Shown: positions 7,951 to 17,859, counted from the stretch's first letter. The stretch is 64,000 nucleotides of DNA from an uncultured Pelagibacteraceae bacterium (GCA_902625035.1 CACNZK010000002.1:1-64000), one strand, 5' to 3'. Translations and numbers: made by a program. Notes: generated by a model not told the origin, from the sequence alone.

Positions 7951-9567
7951 TTAAAATTTTTTTCTTAGCTCAAATTTTTGAATTTTTCCTGTAGAAGTTT
8001 TCGGTAAGTCACAAAATATAACTTGTTTTGGAACTTTAAAGCCAGCTAAAGTTTCTTTACAAAAGCTAATTAGTTCTTTTTCCGTTGTAGGTTTATCTTG
8101 GACCATCTCAATAAATGCACATGGAACCTCACCCCATTTTTCATCAGGTTTAGCTACAACTGCCGCAATGGAAACTGATGGATGTTTAGCTAAAGTGTTT
8201 TCTATTTCTATTGAGGATATATTCTCACCTCCTGAAATAATAATATCTTTAGATCTATCTTGAATTTTAACGTATCCGTCTGGATGCATAACTGCCAAAT
8301 CTCCAGAATGAAACCAACCACCATTCATCGCTTTGTCTGTAGCATTTTTATCTTTAAAATAACCTTTCATAACTACATTTCCTTTGATCATAATTTCACC
8401 AATCGTTTTTCCATCTTTTGGAACTTCTTTCATAGTTTCAGGGTCCATAACAGAGATCCCTTCCGTATTAGGATATCTTACACCTTGTCTTGCCTTAATT
8501 TCATTTTGTTTTTCTTCATCAAATTCATTCCAAGAATCGTTCCAAGCACATTGAGTAACATGACCATAAGTTTCTGTTAATCCATAGACATGCATTACCT
8601 CAAATCCAAGCTCTTTCATTTTTTTAAATATAATACTTGGTGGCGGTGCACCAGCAGTTAATACATAAACTTTTTGTTTTAATTTTTTTCTATCAGACTC
8701 TGGAGCTCCAGTGATCATATTTAATACAATCGGTGCTCCACCAAAATGGGTAACATCATATTTATCTATTAATTCAAATATTTTTTTTATATCAATATTT
8801 CTTAAACAAATAGTTCTCCCATTTAACATAGGTACAGTCCATGGATACCCCCAACCATTACAATGAAACATGGGCACAATTGTTAAAAAATTTAACCTGT
8901 TTGGCATATTCCATGCAACAGCACTTCCAGTTGACATCAAATATGATCCTCTGTGGTGGTAAACCACTCCCTTGGGGTTTCCAGTAGTTCCTGAAGTATA
9001 ACTAAGTGATAATGCTTGCCATTCATCTTCTGGCATTTTCCAATCATAATTTTCATCACCAGTGTTTAAAAAACTTTCATATTCTAATTCTCCAATTTTC
9101 TCACACTTAGATTGGTCTGCAAATTTATCGTTGATATCAATTATTATAATTTTTCTTTTTAAAGTATTTAGAGCCTTTTTTACTTCAACATGAAGTTGCC
9201 TATCAACAACTAAAACTTTTGCCTCACTATGTTCTAAAATATACGCAATTGTTTTAGCATCTAACCTTATATTAATAGTATTAAGAACTGCACCTGTCAT
9301 TGGAACTGAATAATGTCCTTCAAAAATTTCAGGGGTATTAAAAGCTAAAAATGAAACAGTATCACCCTTACCAACTCCAATTTTATTAAGTGCACTAGCA
9401 AATTTTACAGTTCGTTTATAAACTTGAGCCCAAGTATATTTCTTATCTTCATAAATAACTGCTTCATAATTGGGGTAAATTTCATAAGCTCTCTTTAAAA
9501 AAGTCAAAGGTGTCAATGGAACATAATTTGCACTGTTCTTATCGAGATTAGTTTCGTAATGACTCAT
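7951..9567 (-). CDS. dmdB: acyl-CoA synthetase (AMP-forming), DmdB-like
   Basis: The 538-residue protein belongs to the ANL superfamily. It has the P-loop YTSGTTGNPKGVVYHH near residue 190, the YGLTETYG motif, GWFHSGDLAVMHPDGY, and the C-terminal catalytic lysine in PKTSTGKIQKFELRKKF. The N-terminal VPLTPLTFLKRAYEIYP and the length resemble methylmercaptopropionate-CoA ligase (DmdB) and medium/short-chain acyl ligases. The stop of the dehydrogenase gene upstream abuts this ATG, so both are one transcript. The pairing with a DmdC-like dehydrogenase supports a role in DMSP demethylation (MMPA to MMPA-CoA). The sequence alone cannot exclude another short- or medium-chain acid. Confidence 0.72.
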   Translation of the reverse strand: MSHYETNLDKNSANYVPLTPLTFLKRAYEIYPNYEAVIYEDKKYTWAQVYKRTVKFASALNKIGVGKGDTVSFLAFNTPEIFEGHYSVPMTGAVLNTINIRLDAKTIAYILEHSEAKVLVVDRQLHVEVKKALNTLKRKIIIIDINDKFADQSKCEKIGELEYESFLNTGDENYDWKMPEDEWQALSLSYTSGTTGNPKGVVYHHRGSYLMSTGSAVAWNMPNRLNFLTIVPMFHCNGWGYPWTVPMLNGRTICLRNIDIKKIFELIDKYDVTHFGGAPIVLNMITGAPESDRKKLKQKVYVLTAGAPPPSIIFKKMKELGFEVMHVYGLTETYGHVTQCAWNDSWNEFDEEKQNEIKARQGVRYPNTEGISVMDPETMKEVPKDGKTIGEIMIKGNVVMKGYFKDKNATDKAMNGGWFHSGDLAVMHPDGYVKIQDRSKDIIISGGENISSIEIENTLAKHPSVSIAAVVAKPDEKWGEVPCAFIEMVQDKPTTEKELISFCKETLAGFKVPKQVIFCDLPKTSTGKIQKFELRKKF

Positions 9568-11331
9568 TTAATTAAACTTGAAATTCATTATATTTGAACT
9601 TCCAGAAATTGCAGACTTATAGTGATGTTCTGCTCTGGGTAATACTTTGTCAAAATAAAATCTGGCAGTATCTATCTTGTCATTATAAAAATTTTTATTT
9701 TCTTCATAATCTTTAAAACTTACCTCTAAAACTTTTATCCATGCATATGCAATAGATACGTAACCCAAAGTTTTAAGGTAGTCATTAGCCGCTGCGCTAA
9801 CGTCATCTTTTTCTGTAGTTACCTTCTCTACCATCCAATCACTAAATTTTTTAAGAATATCTAAATTCTTATTAAATTCAGATAAAAATGGTTTAATTTT
9901 TTCATTATCAGTTTCACACTCTGACTTAACCTGATCTAAAAATTTATTTATTACATTTCCATTTTTATTTGACAATTTTCTGAAAACTAGGTCTGAGGCT
10001 TGGACCGAATTTGTACCTTCGTAGATAGGTGTAATTCTATTATCTCTATATAATTGTTCTATCCCTTGATCTTTAGTATACCCATATCCACCATGAATTT
10101 GCATAGCATCACTAGTTATTTCCATTGCTAAATCTGTAAATAAAGATTTCACTACAGGAGTCATTAGTGAAACATAATCAGAAGCTTCTTGACGAGTTTT
10201 TTCATCCGGATGATTTAAACTAACTTCAGTTTGTTGTGACAACCAAAAACACAAAGCTCTTTCGCCCTCTATAATTGATTTCATATTTAATAAGGTTCTT
10301 CTTATGTCGGCATGTTCAATTATAAAGTCTGCTCCATTTTTTGAATTAGAATTATTTGACTTTCCTTGTTTTCTCTCTTTTGCATAAGTAAGAGAATTTT
10401 GATAAGCGATTTCTGAAATACCTAAACCTTGAATGCCTACAACTATTCTTTCAAGATTCATCATAGTAAACATAGCGCCTAGTCCCTTATCTTTAGCACC
10501 TATCATATAGCCAGTGGCATCATCAAAATTTAATACACAAGTGGCTGATCCCTTTATTCCCATCTTGGTCTCAATAGATCCTGTTGATATGCCGTTTCTT
10601 GGCCCAACTGTTCCATCATCTTTGACCACAAATTTTGGAACTAAAAATAAACTTATTCCTTTTGTGCCTGCTGGAGAGTCTTCTGCTCTTGCTAAAACTA
10701 GATGAATGATATTTTCAGTCAAATCATGATCTCCAGATGTAATAAAAATTTTTTGACCACTTATTTTGTAAGTTCCATCAGTTTGTTTTTTAGCTTTTGT
10801 TCTTAGTAAACCTAAATCGGTACCACATACTGGCTCGGTTAAACACATAGTACCACTCCATTTTCCTTCAACTATTTTTGGTAAATATTTATTTTTTATT
10901 TCATCTGTAGCATGATGATTAATACAATTATATGCACCTATACTTAATTCACTATACAACTTAAAAGACAAACTAGCCGAGGAGAGCATTTCATCAAAAA
11001 ATGCACTTACAGTTTTTGGCATACCTTGACCTCCATATTTAGGATCACAAGAAAGTGAAGTCCACCCGTCCTCGATATATTTTTTGTAAGCTTCTTTATA
11101 TCCTGGGGGAGTTCTCACAACTCCATTTTCTAAGACTGCAGGATTTTCATCACCAGTCTTAGCTAGTGGTAAAATTAAATTTTGATTAATCTTTGCTGCT
11201 TCCTGTAAAATATCTTTTACTAAATCAGAAGTTATTTCTTTATATTTTTCTAGCTCGTTATATTTTTGATTATTTCTGAGTTTCTCAAATAGAAACATCA
11301 TATCGTCAACAGGGGCGGTATAAGTAGGCAT
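9568..11331 (-). CDS. dmdC: acyl-CoA dehydrogenase, DmdC-like
   Basis: The 587-residue protein is longer than classical acyl-CoA dehydrogenases because of an N-terminal extension (YTAPVDDMMFLFEKLRN) and a C-terminal domain, both typical of the DmdC/AidB-like branch. CLTEPVCGTDLG and KIFITSGDHDL bind FAD. MQIHGGYGYTKDQ and the catalytic Glu in PIYEGTNSVQ are intact. The reaction would be oxidation of methylmercaptopropionyl-CoA or another acyl-CoA to the enoyl form, passing electrons to ETF. It is immediately followed by the ligase gene. No dmdA (the demethylase) or dmdD/acuH is in the window. Confidence 0.75.
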   Translation of the reverse strand: MPTYTAPVDDMMFLFEKLRNNQKYNELEKYKEITSDLVKDILQEAAKINQNLILPLAKTGDENPAVLENGVVRTPPGYKEAYKKYIEDGWTSLSCDPKYGGQGMPKTVSAFFDEMLSSASLSFKLYSELSIGAYNCINHHATDEIKNKYLPKIVEGKWSGTMCLTEPVCGTDLGLLRTKAKKQTDGTYKISGQKIFITSGDHDLTENIIHLVLARAEDSPAGTKGISLFLVPKFVVKDDGTVGPRNGISTGSIETKMGIKGSATCVLNFDDATGYMIGAKDKGLGAMFTMMNLERIVVGIQGLGISEIAYQNSLTYAKERKQGKSNNSNSKNGADFIIEHADIRRTLLNMKSIIEGERALCFWLSQQTEVSLNHPDEKTRQEASDYVSLMTPVVKSLFTDLAMEITSDAMQIHGGYGYTKDQGIEQLYRDNRITPIYEGTNSVQASDLVFRKLSNKNGNVINKFLDQVKSECETDNEKIKPFLSEFNKNLDILKKFSDWMVEKVTTEKDDVSAAANDYLKTLGYVSIAYAWIKVLEVSFKDYEENKNFYNDKIDTARFYFDKVLPRAEHHYKSAISGSSNIMNFKFN

Positions 11332-11357
11332 AATATGATTTTAAGATAATTAATTAA

Positions 11358-12464
11358 TTAATGCAATTTTGAAATGATCGCATCACCCATTTGAGAAGTA
11401 GACACTTCTTTCATTTTATCAGACATAATATCTTTTGTCCTCAATCCATCATTAAGTGCCTCTTGGACAGCTTTTTCTAGAGCTTCTGCCTCATTATCCA
11501 AATCTAAAGAGTATCTTAGTGCCATAGCAAAACTCAAAATTGAAGCAATAGGGTTTGCAACTCCTTTACCGGCTATATCTGGAGCCGAACCATGAATTGG
11601 TTCATACATAGCTCTCATTTCACCATCTTTATTTTTTGCGCCTAATGATGCGGAGGGTAATAATCCAAGAGAGCCTGTTAACATAGATGCCTCATCTGAT
11701 AACATATCACCAAATAAGTTATCTGTTAAGATTACATCAAATTGTTTTGGGTTTCTCACTAGTTGCATTGCACAATTATCAGCTAGCATATGACTAAGCT
11801 CAACATCCTTATACTCTTGGTCATGCAATGATTGTACTTCTTCTTTCCAAAGTTGACCTGCTTCCATGACATTAGATTTTTCACAAGAAATAACTCTATT
11901 TGATCTTTTTTTTGCTAAGTCAAAAGCAATTCTAGCTACTCTTATAATTTCACTACTTGTATAAGTATGTGTATTTACTCCTTTTCTTTCTCCATTTTCT
12001 ATCGGTTTAATTCCTCTTGGCTCACCAAAATATACTCCTCCAGTTAATTCTCTAACTATTAAAATATCTAAACCTGAAACAATTTCTGGTTTCAAAGTTG
12101 AAGCATTTACCAATTGTTCAAAACATATTGCTGGTCTTAAATTTGCAAAAAGTTTTAATTCTTTTCTTAATTTTAAAAGAGCTCTTTCAGGTTTTTTTGA
12201 AAATTCGACACCATCCCACTTTGGTCCTCCAACTGCACCCAACATTATTACTGCACTTTCTAATGCTTTATAAAAAACTTCATCAGTAAGAGGTGTTCCA
12301 TGTTTATCAAAAGAACTTCCACCTACTAAATCCTCATCAATCTCAAAATCTAAAGATTTTTTATCATTAAACCAATTAATTACTTTTTTAACTTCCGCAG
12401 TAACTTCAGGACCAATTCCATCGCCTGGGAGTAACAATACTTTTCTTTTTTTAACTTTAATCAT
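11358..12464 (-). CDS. leuB: 3-isopropylmalate dehydrogenase LeuB
   Basis: The 368-residue protein is a full-length member of the isocitrate/isopropylmalate dehydrogenase family. It has the N-terminal [11 protein letters not shown], the substrate arginines in [17 protein letters not shown] and [15 protein letters not shown], the metal-binding [13 protein letters not shown], and the NAD-site segment [14 protein letters not shown]. It catalyses the third leucine-specific step, oxidative decarboxylation of 3-isopropylmalate. The start overlaps the end of leuD by 8 bases, giving the operon order leuC-leuD-leuB. Confidence 0.97.
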   Translation of the reverse strand: MIKVKKRKVLLLPGDGIGPEVTAEVKKVINWFNDKKSLDFEIDEDLVGGSSFDKHGTPLTDEVFYKALESAVIMLGAVGGPKWDGVEFSKKPERALLKLRKELKLFANLRPAICFEQLVNASTLKPEIVSGLDILIVRELTGGVYFGEPRGIKPIENGERKGVNTHTYTSSEIIRVARIAFDLAKKRSNRVISCEKSNVMEAGQLWKEEVQSLHDQEYKDVELSHMLADNCAMQLVRNPKQFDVILTDNLFGDMLSDEASMLTGSLGLLPSASLGAKNKDGEMRAMYEPIHGSAPDIAGKGVANPIASILSFAMALRYSLDLDNEAEALEKAVQEALNDGLRTKDIMSDKMKEVSTSQMGDAIISKLH

Positions 12465-13062
12465 TAAAAACCCAAGGCTTCTTGACTTTTAAATCTTTTT
12501 CAAAAATTTCTATTTTATCAGATTTTTTTAGTGACAGAGCTATGTCGTCTAATCCTTCTAGTAAACACTTTTTTTTAAATGAATCTACTTTAAATTTTGT
12601 CTCATTGTTTCCAAAAATGACTTTCTCCTCATTAAGATCAATAAAAATTTCTTCTTTCCTTTTTGCGTATTCTGATAATTCTTTGATTTTATCATCATCT
12701 AAAATTATCGGTAAGATTCCGTTTTTAAAACAATTATTATAAAAAATATCAGCAAAACTTGAGCTAATCACACAAGTAATACCGAAATCTAATAATGCCC
12801 ATGGAGCGTGTTCTCTTGAAGAGCCACATCCAAAATTTTTTCCAGCAATTAAAATTTTTGAATTTATGTAAGGATCTTTATTCAAAACAAAATCATCTAT
12901 TTCCTTACCATTGTCATCATATCTCATTTCAAAAAATAAATTTTTGCCTAACCCAGTTCTTTTAATTGTTTTTAAAAATTGTTTTGGAATGATCATATCT
13001 GTATCAATATTAACTATTGGCAGATATGCTGGTATACTTTTTAAAGTGTTAAATTTTTGCAT
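12457..13062 (-). CDS. leuD: 3-isopropylmalate dehydratase small subunit LeuD
   Basis: The 201-residue protein carries the swivel-domain hallmarks: [14 protein letters not shown] near the N-terminus, [14 protein letters not shown] (about 78-91), and [15 protein letters not shown]. It partners with LeuC to isomerise 2- and 3-isopropylmalate. It is one base downstream of leuC and overlaps leuB by 8 bases, so the subunits are likely produced from coupled translation. Confidence 0.97.
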   Translation of the reverse strand: MQKFNTLKSIPAYLPIVNIDTDMIIPKQFLKTIKRTGLGKNLFFEMRYDDNGKEIDDFVLNKDPYINSKILIAGKNFGCGSSREHAPWALLDFGITCVISSSFADIFYNNCFKNGILPIILDDDKIKELSEYAKRKEEIFIDLNEEKVIFGNNETKFKVDSFKKKCLLEGLDDIALSLKKSDKIEIFEKDLKVKKPWVFND

Positions 13063-13063
13063 A

Positions 13064-14467
13064 TTAATTTTGGTATTTTCTTACATCATCAAGGTTTCCA
13101 GAAATTGCTGCAGCAGCAGCCATACCTGGGCTCACTAAATGAGTTCTTCCACCTCTGCCTTGTCTACCTTCAAAATTTCTATTTGATGTTGAAGCACATC
13201 TTTCTTCTGGTTTTAATTTATCTGCGTTCATTGCTAAACACATTGAACATCCTGGCTCTCTCCACTCAAATCCTGACTTTACAAAAATTTTATCTAATCC
13301 CTCTTGCTCTGCTTGTTCTTTAACTAATCCTGAACCAGGGACAACCATAGCATGAACATGAGATGCAATTTTTTTATCTTTTAAGATTTTTGCAGCTTCT
13401 CTTAAGTCTTCAATTCTACCATTAGTGCAGCTCCCAATGAAAACTTTGTCAATTTTGATGTCTTTAGCTGCCATATCTGGTTTCAAACCCATATAATTTA
13501 ATGCTCTCTCTAAAGAATTTTTTCTATCCTCGTCTTTCTCATTATTTGGATTTGGTACTCTTTCGTCTATTGTAATAACATCTTGAGGTGATGTTCCCCA
13601 AGTTATCATTGGTGAAATATCACTAGCAGTTAAGTTTACTTCTTTATCAAACTTGGCACCTTCATCAGTATTTAAATCTTTCCAATTTTCTAGAGCTTTA
13701 TCCCAATCATTTCCTTTAGGAGACATTGGCCTGCCTTCTAAATATTCAAATATCTTTTCGTCTGGAGCTATTAAACCTGCTCTTGCTCCACCTTCAATCG
13801 TCATATTGCAAATTGTCATTCTATTTTCAACACTTAAAGATTTAATTAGATCACCTGCATATTCAATTACACATCCTGTTCCTCCAGCAGTACCAATTTT
13901 TCCTATTATTTGAAGAATTACATCTTTCGATGTAACACCTAATGGAAGTTTACCGTTAACGTTAATTCTAAAATTCTTTGCTTTCTTTTGTACTAATGTT
14001 TGAGTTGCTAAAACATGCTCTACCTCTGAAGTCCCAATACCAAATGCTAATGCACCAAATGCTCCGTGTGTTGCTGTATGACTATCACCACATACAATAA
14101 CTGTACCTGGTTGAGTAAAGCCTTGCTCAGGACCAGTGACATGAACAATTCCTTGTCTTTTATCACCCATTCCAAAAAGTTTAATGCCAAATTCTTTACA
14201 ATTAGCCTCTAAAGTTTCTACTTGAATTTTAGACTCATTATCAGAAATACCTTTTGACCTATCAGTTGTCGGAACATTATGATCTGCAACTGCTAATGTT
14301 AATTTGGGGTGTCTTACTTTACGTTTAGAGTTTCTTAATCCTTCAAAGGCTTGTGGACTAGTGACTTCATGGACTAAATGTCTGTCTACAAACAATAATG
14401 CTGTTCCATCCTCCTGCTGATGAACCAAGTGTTCGTTCCAGATTTTATCGTAAAGAGTATTGGGCAT
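13064..14467 (-). CDS. leuC: 3-isopropylmalate dehydratase large subunit LeuC
   Basis: The 467-residue aconitase-superfamily protein has [15 protein letters not shown] at the N-terminus. Three cysteines bind the [4Fe-4S] cluster: one in [14 protein letters not shown] and two in GCSMCLAMN. The [19 protein letters not shown] segment is the LeuC substrate loop. It is the first gene of leuCDB; rplS ends 11 bases upstream, so leucine synthesis genes and the rplS-trmD-rpsP-ffh set may share a transcript. I see no leader peptide or attenuator in the short gap. Confidence 0.97.
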   Translation of the reverse strand: MPNTLYDKIWNEHLVHQQEDGTALLFVDRHLVHEVTSPQAFEGLRNSKRKVRHPKLTLAVADHNVPTTDRSKGISDNESKIQVETLEANCKEFGIKLFGMGDKRQGIVHVTGPEQGFTQPGTVIVCGDSHTATHGAFGALAFGIGTSEVEHVLATQTLVQKKAKNFRINVNGKLPLGVTSKDVILQIIGKIGTAGGTGCVIEYAGDLIKSLSVENRMTICNMTIEGGARAGLIAPDEKIFEYLEGRPMSPKGNDWDKALENWKDLNTDEGAKFDKEVNLTASDISPMITWGTSPQDVITIDERVPNPNNEKDEDRKNSLERALNYMGLKPDMAAKDIKIDKVFIGSCTNGRIEDLREAAKILKDKKIASHVHAMVVPGSGLVKEQAEQEGLDKIFVKSGFEWREPGCSMCLAMNADKLKPEERCASTSNRNFEGRQGRGGRTHLVSPGMAAAAAISGNLDDVRKYQN

Positions 14468-14478
14468 TTAGAAAAAAA

Positions 14479-15054
14479 TTATTTTTTTTCTTGTAAATTT
14501 TCAAGTTTTTTTTCAGTTTTAGTTTCAGCCTCAGGAGCTTCTTTCTTCATTTCTGTTTTTGGAGCTTCTTCTTTTCTAGGCTCCGCTGAAGAAGTAGCTT
14601 CTTTTAAAGGCTCTGGTGCATTTTCTTTTTCAACTGGTGCTAAATTCTCCTCGGTAACAGACTCAGGCTTAACGTCAATATCAATACCAATTTTTTTTCT
14701 AATCTTTTCAGCAATCCTTGCAGATTTACCAGTTCTATCTCTTAAATAATAAAGTTTTGCTCTTCTTACTTTTCCTGAACGAATTACTTTTATTGAGTCG
14801 ATTACAGTTCCATATAATGGAAAAGTTCTTTCTACACCTTCTCCAAAAGATATTTTTCTCACTGTAAAAGATGAATTAATATCTCTACTTTTTTTAGCTA
14901 TACAAACACCTTCGAAATATTGAATTCTCTCTTTCTTTCCCTCGGTAATTCTAACACCAACTTTAACAACATCTCCAGGAAAAAAATCAGGGATCTTTTT
15001 TTCTGAAAGGATTTTTTTAACATTGTTTTGGTTTATTTCTTCAATTGTTTTCAT
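14479..15054 (-). CDS. rplS: 50S ribosomal protein L19 with long acidic/basic C-terminal tail
   Basis: Residues 1 to about 120 are a standard L19 ([66 protein letters not shown]). The last 70 or so residues are a low-complexity tail of Glu, Pro, Ala and Lys ([18 protein letters not shown]), which ordinary L19 (about 115-125 residues) lacks. I chose ATG 15054 over a TTG at 15069 because [12 protein letters not shown] is the usual N-terminus. The gene follows trmD by 16 bases. The tail resembles that of S16 two genes upstream. Confidence 0.93.
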   Translation of the reverse strand: MKTIEEINQNNVKKILSEKKIPDFFPGDVVKVGVRITEGKKERIQYFEGVCIAKKSRDINSSFTVRKISFGEGVERTFPLYGTVIDSIKVIRSGKVRRAKLYYLRDRTGKSARIAEKIRKKIGIDIDVKPESVTEENLAPVEKENAPEPLKEATSSAEPRKEEAPKTEMKKEAPEAETKTEKKLENLQEKK

Positions 15055-15070
15055 TTTAATACTTATCAAA

Positions 15071-15757
15071 TTAATTCTTTTTATATTTATGCCACAAATC
15101 TGGTCTTCGGACGCGAGTTATAGCCTCTGATTGAGATAAACGCCAGTCTTTAATTTTAGCATGATCACCGGATAATAACACCTCTGGAACTGATTTTTCC
15201 TCCCAAATCTGGGGTTTGGTATATTGTGGATACTCCAAAAGGCCATTTTCAAATGTTTCTTCTGAAGCTGATTTGTCATTCCCTAAAACTCCAGGCAAGA
15301 GTCTTAATACACTATCAATCACAACAAGCGCAGCAGTTTCCCCACCGGACAATACATAGTCTCCTATGCTTATCTCTTCAATATTTCTTGTAGATAGCAC
15401 TCTTTCATCAACTCCTTCAAAATGACCACAAATTAAAGAAAAAGATTTTTCTAATGATAGATCTTGAGCAAGTTTTTGATTAAATACTTTTCCTTTTGGT
15501 GAAAGATACAAAATCCTTTCTCCTTTATTTACGTTTTGATCGATAGAATTTGCTAAGACGTCTGGTTTTAATAACATACCTGTTCCACCGCCATAAGGAG
15601 TGTCATCAACTGTTTTGTGTTTATCTGTTGCTGCATCTCTTATATTTATCACGTTCAAACTCCACAATTTTTTAGACATTGCTTTTCCGTAAAGTCCTTT
15701 AGCTAAAGGTCCGGGAAATATATCTGGATAAAGTGTAAATACTTGAGCTTGCAACAT
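15071..15757 (-). CDS. trmD: tRNA (guanine37-N1)-methyltransferase TrmD
   Basis: The 228-residue SPOUT methyltransferase has [14 protein letters not shown] at the start, [15 protein letters not shown] (substrate loop), [12 protein letters not shown] and the trefoil-knot SAM site [22 protein letters not shown]. It methylates G37 beside the anticodon of a subset of tRNAs and so limits frameshifting. It sits between rpsP and rplS, the classic rpsP-(rimM)-trmD-rplS order. RimM, usually between rpsP and trmD, is missing here, with only 14 bases in between. Confidence 0.96.
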   Translation of the reverse strand: MLQAQVFTLYPDIFPGPLAKGLYGKAMSKKLWSLNVINIRDAATDKHKTVDDTPYGGGTGMLLKPDVLANSIDQNVNKGERILYLSPKGKVFNQKLAQDLSLEKSFSLICGHFEGVDERVLSTRNIEEISIGDYVLSGGETAALVVIDSVLRLLPGVLGNDKSASEETFENGLLEYPQYTKPQIWEEKSVPEVLLSGDHAKIKDWRLSQSEAITRVRRPDLWHKYKKN

Positions 15758-15771
15758 TAATAGCCTTCAGT

Positions 15772-16326
15772 TTATTTCTTTTCCTCTTTTTTAGCCTCTG
15801 CTTTTGGAGCTTCCTCTTTTTTAGCTTCTGCTTTTGGAGCCTCTGCTTTTGGAGCTTCCTCTTTTTTAGCTTCTGCTTTTGGAGCTTCTGCTTTTGGAGC
15901 TTCGTCTTTTTTAGCTTCTGCTGCTGGAGCTTCCTCTTTTTTAGCTTCTGCTTTTGGAGCTTCTTCTTTTTTAGCTTCTGCTTTTGGAGCTTCTGCTTTT
16001 GGAGATTCTTCTGACCCTTCTTTTTTTCTATCTTTTTTTGGAATTGCTTTATGAGGGTTATTACCATTAGCGGGCATAGGCATCAATTCATTCTCACCTA
16101 AAATTCTAGCTACTCTTGTTGTAGGTTGTGCACCTTGGCCTAACCAATATTTTATTCTCTCAGCCTCTAGTCCAATTCTTTCTTTTTTTTCTTTTGGTAA
16201 CAGTGGATTGAAAAAACCTACTTTTTCAATAAATCTGCCATCTCTTGCAAATCGACTGTCGGCTACAACAACTTTATAAACAGGTCTTTTTTTAGTACCA
16301 CCTCTAGATAATCTTAGTTTTAACAT
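15772..16326 (-). CDS. rpsP: 30S ribosomal protein S16 with repeat tail
   Basis: The first 80 residues are canonical S16 (LKLRLSRGGTKKRPVYKVVV, DGRFIEKVGFFNPL, YWLGQGAQPTTRVARIL). From about residue 107 the protein becomes a tandem array of EAPKAEAKKE-type units up to residue 184, roughly doubling its length. Alphaproteobacterial S16 often has a variable tail, but this one is regular at DNA level too. Translation of the array in the +1 frame gives a long Lys/Gln/Leu ORF that is only a shadow. The gene precedes trmD by 14 bases and follows ffh by 13. Confidence 0.93.
   Translation of the reverse strand: MLKLRLSRGGTKKRPVYKVVVADSRFARDGRFIEKVGFFNPLLPKEKKERIGLEAERIKYWLGQGAQPTTRVARILGENELMPMPANGNNPHKAIPKKDRKKEGSEESPKAEAPKAEAKKEEAPKAEAKKEEAPAAEAKKDEAPKAEAPKAEAKKEEAPKAEAPKAEAKKEEAPKAEAKKEEKK
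15775..16010 (-). repeat. in-gene tandem repeat encoding the Ala/Lys/Glu/Pro tail of S16
   Basis: Blocks built on 'ttttggagcttcctcttttttagcttctgc' as read on the plus strand (split here only for description: a 12-base and an 18-base unit) recur about nine times with few changes. Units encode EAPKA, EAKKE or both. The near-identity of codons shows recent duplication by slippage or unequal exchange rather than selection on amino acids alone. Copy number is likely to vary between strains. Confidence 0.85.
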
Positions 16327-16339
16327 TTACTCTCCTTTT

Positions 16340-17698
16340 TTATTTTAATTGATTAAATAATTCTGGAGGTATTCCTTTATCAGACATACCTTTCAGATTT
16401 CCTTTAGACATCTTCTTCATCATTTCAGACATCATTTTAAATTGTTTCAACAATTTATTGATAGTGGCTGGATCAGTTCCTGAACCATTAGCAATTCTCT
16501 TTTTTCTAGAACCATCTATTATTTTTGGGTTCTCCCTCTCTTTTTTTGTCATTGATAAAATTATAGCCTCGTTTTTTGTAATAACACTCTCATCAATTCC
16601 AGCTGCATCCATTTGAGATTTTACTTTTGAAACGCCTGGCATGAAAGACATGATGCCCTCAATACCACCCATTTTTTTCATTTGTCTCAGTTGGGTTAAA
16701 TAATCTTGCATTGAGAATTGTCCTTTTTTTAAATTTTCCTCTGTTTTTTTAATATTTTCTTCTCCAAGATCTTGGGCTGCTTTTTCAACAAGAGAAACAA
16801 TATCTCCCATCCCAAGAATTCTATTTGCAATTCTGTTTGGATGAAAAACTTCAAGGTTTTCAATTTTTTCACCATTACCTAAAAATTTTATTGGGACCTG
16901 CGAAACAAATTTCATACTTACAGCAGCTCCACCTCTAGCATCACCGTCTGCTCTTGTTAAAATAATTCCTGATAAATTTACTGTATTATTAAACTCTTTT
17001 GCTACTGATGCAGCTACTTGCCCAGTAAGTGAGTCTGCAACTAAAAAGGTTTCTGCTGGTTTAATTGTATTTTCAATTTGTTTAATTTCACTCATCATCT
17101 GCAAATCTATTTGTGTTCTACCAGCAGTATCAAACAAGATAATATCAGCACCATTTAAATTTGCTGCACTAATTGCTCTTTGGCAAATATCGCCAGGTTG
17201 TTGGCCTTTGATTATTGGTAGAGTTAAAATATTATTTTGTTCACCTAAAGATTTTAATTGCTCTTGAGCAGCTGGTCTATAAATATCTAAACTGACCATC
17301 ATTACTTTCTTTTTTTTTGTATTTTCTAAATATTTTGCGAGTTTTGCTGTTGTGGTAGTTTTACCAGAACCTTGTAAGCCAACTAACATCATTGGTACTG
17401 GTGGAACGGCATTTAAATTTACATCATTATTTTTTTCCCCTAAAAGATTTACTAATTCATCATAAACAATCTTTACCACCATATCCCCGGGAGATGTTGA
17501 CCTAATAATCTCTTGACCTAAGGCTTTTGGTTTAACTTTTTCAATAAAATCTTTAGCAACTTCAAGGGACACATCGGCTTCTAACAAAGCTTGCCTTATA
17601 CCTCTTAGGCCTTCATCAACCTGATTTTCATCAAGTGATGGAGCTTTTTTCAAAGAGGAAAAAATTTCCTCAAATTTATTTGTTAAATTTTCAAACAT
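16340..17698 (-). CDS. ffh: signal recognition particle GTPase Ffh
   Basis: The 452-residue protein has the N domain (MFENLTNKFEEIFSSLKK), the G domain with GLQGSGKTTTTAKLA (G1), DIYRPAAQEQL, DTAGRTQIDLQMM (G3) and an altered G4, TRADGDARGGAA, where many Ffh have TKLDGDARGG. The Met-rich M domain (QLRQMKKMGGIEGIMSFMPG) binds 4.5S RNA and signal sequences. I chose ATG 17698; a GTG at 17725 lies inside the structured leader. It targets nascent membrane proteins to FtsY, encoded divergently nearby. Confidence 0.96.
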   Translation of the reverse strand: MFENLTNKFEEIFSSLKKAPSLDENQVDEGLRGIRQALLEADVSLEVAKDFIEKVKPKALGQEIIRSTSPGDMVVKIVYDELVNLLGEKNNDVNLNAVPPVPMMLVGLQGSGKTTTTAKLAKYLENTKKKKVMMVSLDIYRPAAQEQLKSLGEQNNILTLPIIKGQQPGDICQRAISAANLNGADIILFDTAGRTQIDLQMMSEIKQIENTIKPAETFLVADSLTGQVAASVAKEFNNTVNLSGIILTRADGDARGGAAVSMKFVSQVPIKFLGNGEKIENLEVFHPNRIANRILGMGDIVSLVEKAAQDLGEENIKKTEENLKKGQFSMQDYLTQLRQMKKMGGIEGIMSFMPGVSKVKSQMDAAGIDESVITKNEAIILSMTKKERENPKIIDGSRKKRIANGSGTDPATINKLLKQFKMMSEMMKKMSKGNLKGMSDKGIPPELFNQLK

Positions 17699-17711
17699 AT
17701 TTATTACACAC

Positions 17712-17807
17712 AGCAGTAACCTCACTAGTGGGCGAACCCTCGCTGACTAGTGTCGATCTCTTTGTTTCCAAAGACACCGCAAATTTAACGTTTTTGCGGA
17801 AACTGCC
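17712..17807 (-). ncRNA. structured RNA candidate in the ffh 5' leader
   Basis: On the minus strand, GGCAGT (17807-17802) pairs with ACTGCT (17717-17712) to close a junction holding three hairpins. The first is CCGCAAA/TTTGCGG (17799-17777). The second is CTTTG-GAAA-CAAAG with a GNRA loop, extended by TGTC/GACA across an AGATC bulge (17776-17751). The third is ACTAGT/ACTAGT (17751-17724), which encloses GCGA/TCGC. It is the most GC-rich non-coding patch around and ends 13 bases before the ffh ATG. I recall an RNA family named for ffh described in Ca. Pelagibacter, and this may be a member. The GAAA loop favours the minus strand over a dapF leader. It does not show the 4.5S RNA core. Confidence 0.7.
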
Positions 17808-17859
17808 ACAAACTATAATAGAGGTTCAAAAAGTCAATAAATAAGTTAAATAACTATAT

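Noticed and set aside
15699-16067. Long Lys/Gln/Leu repeat ORF on the minus strand
   Set aside because: It is the +1 frame of the repeat that encodes the S16 tail, so its regular pattern comes from the rpsP codons.
17712-17807. 4.5S (SRP) RNA gene next to ffh
   Set aside because: It is a multi-branched fold and lacks the GGAA-capped hairpin with the conserved asymmetric loops of SRP RNA; the position suits a leader instead.
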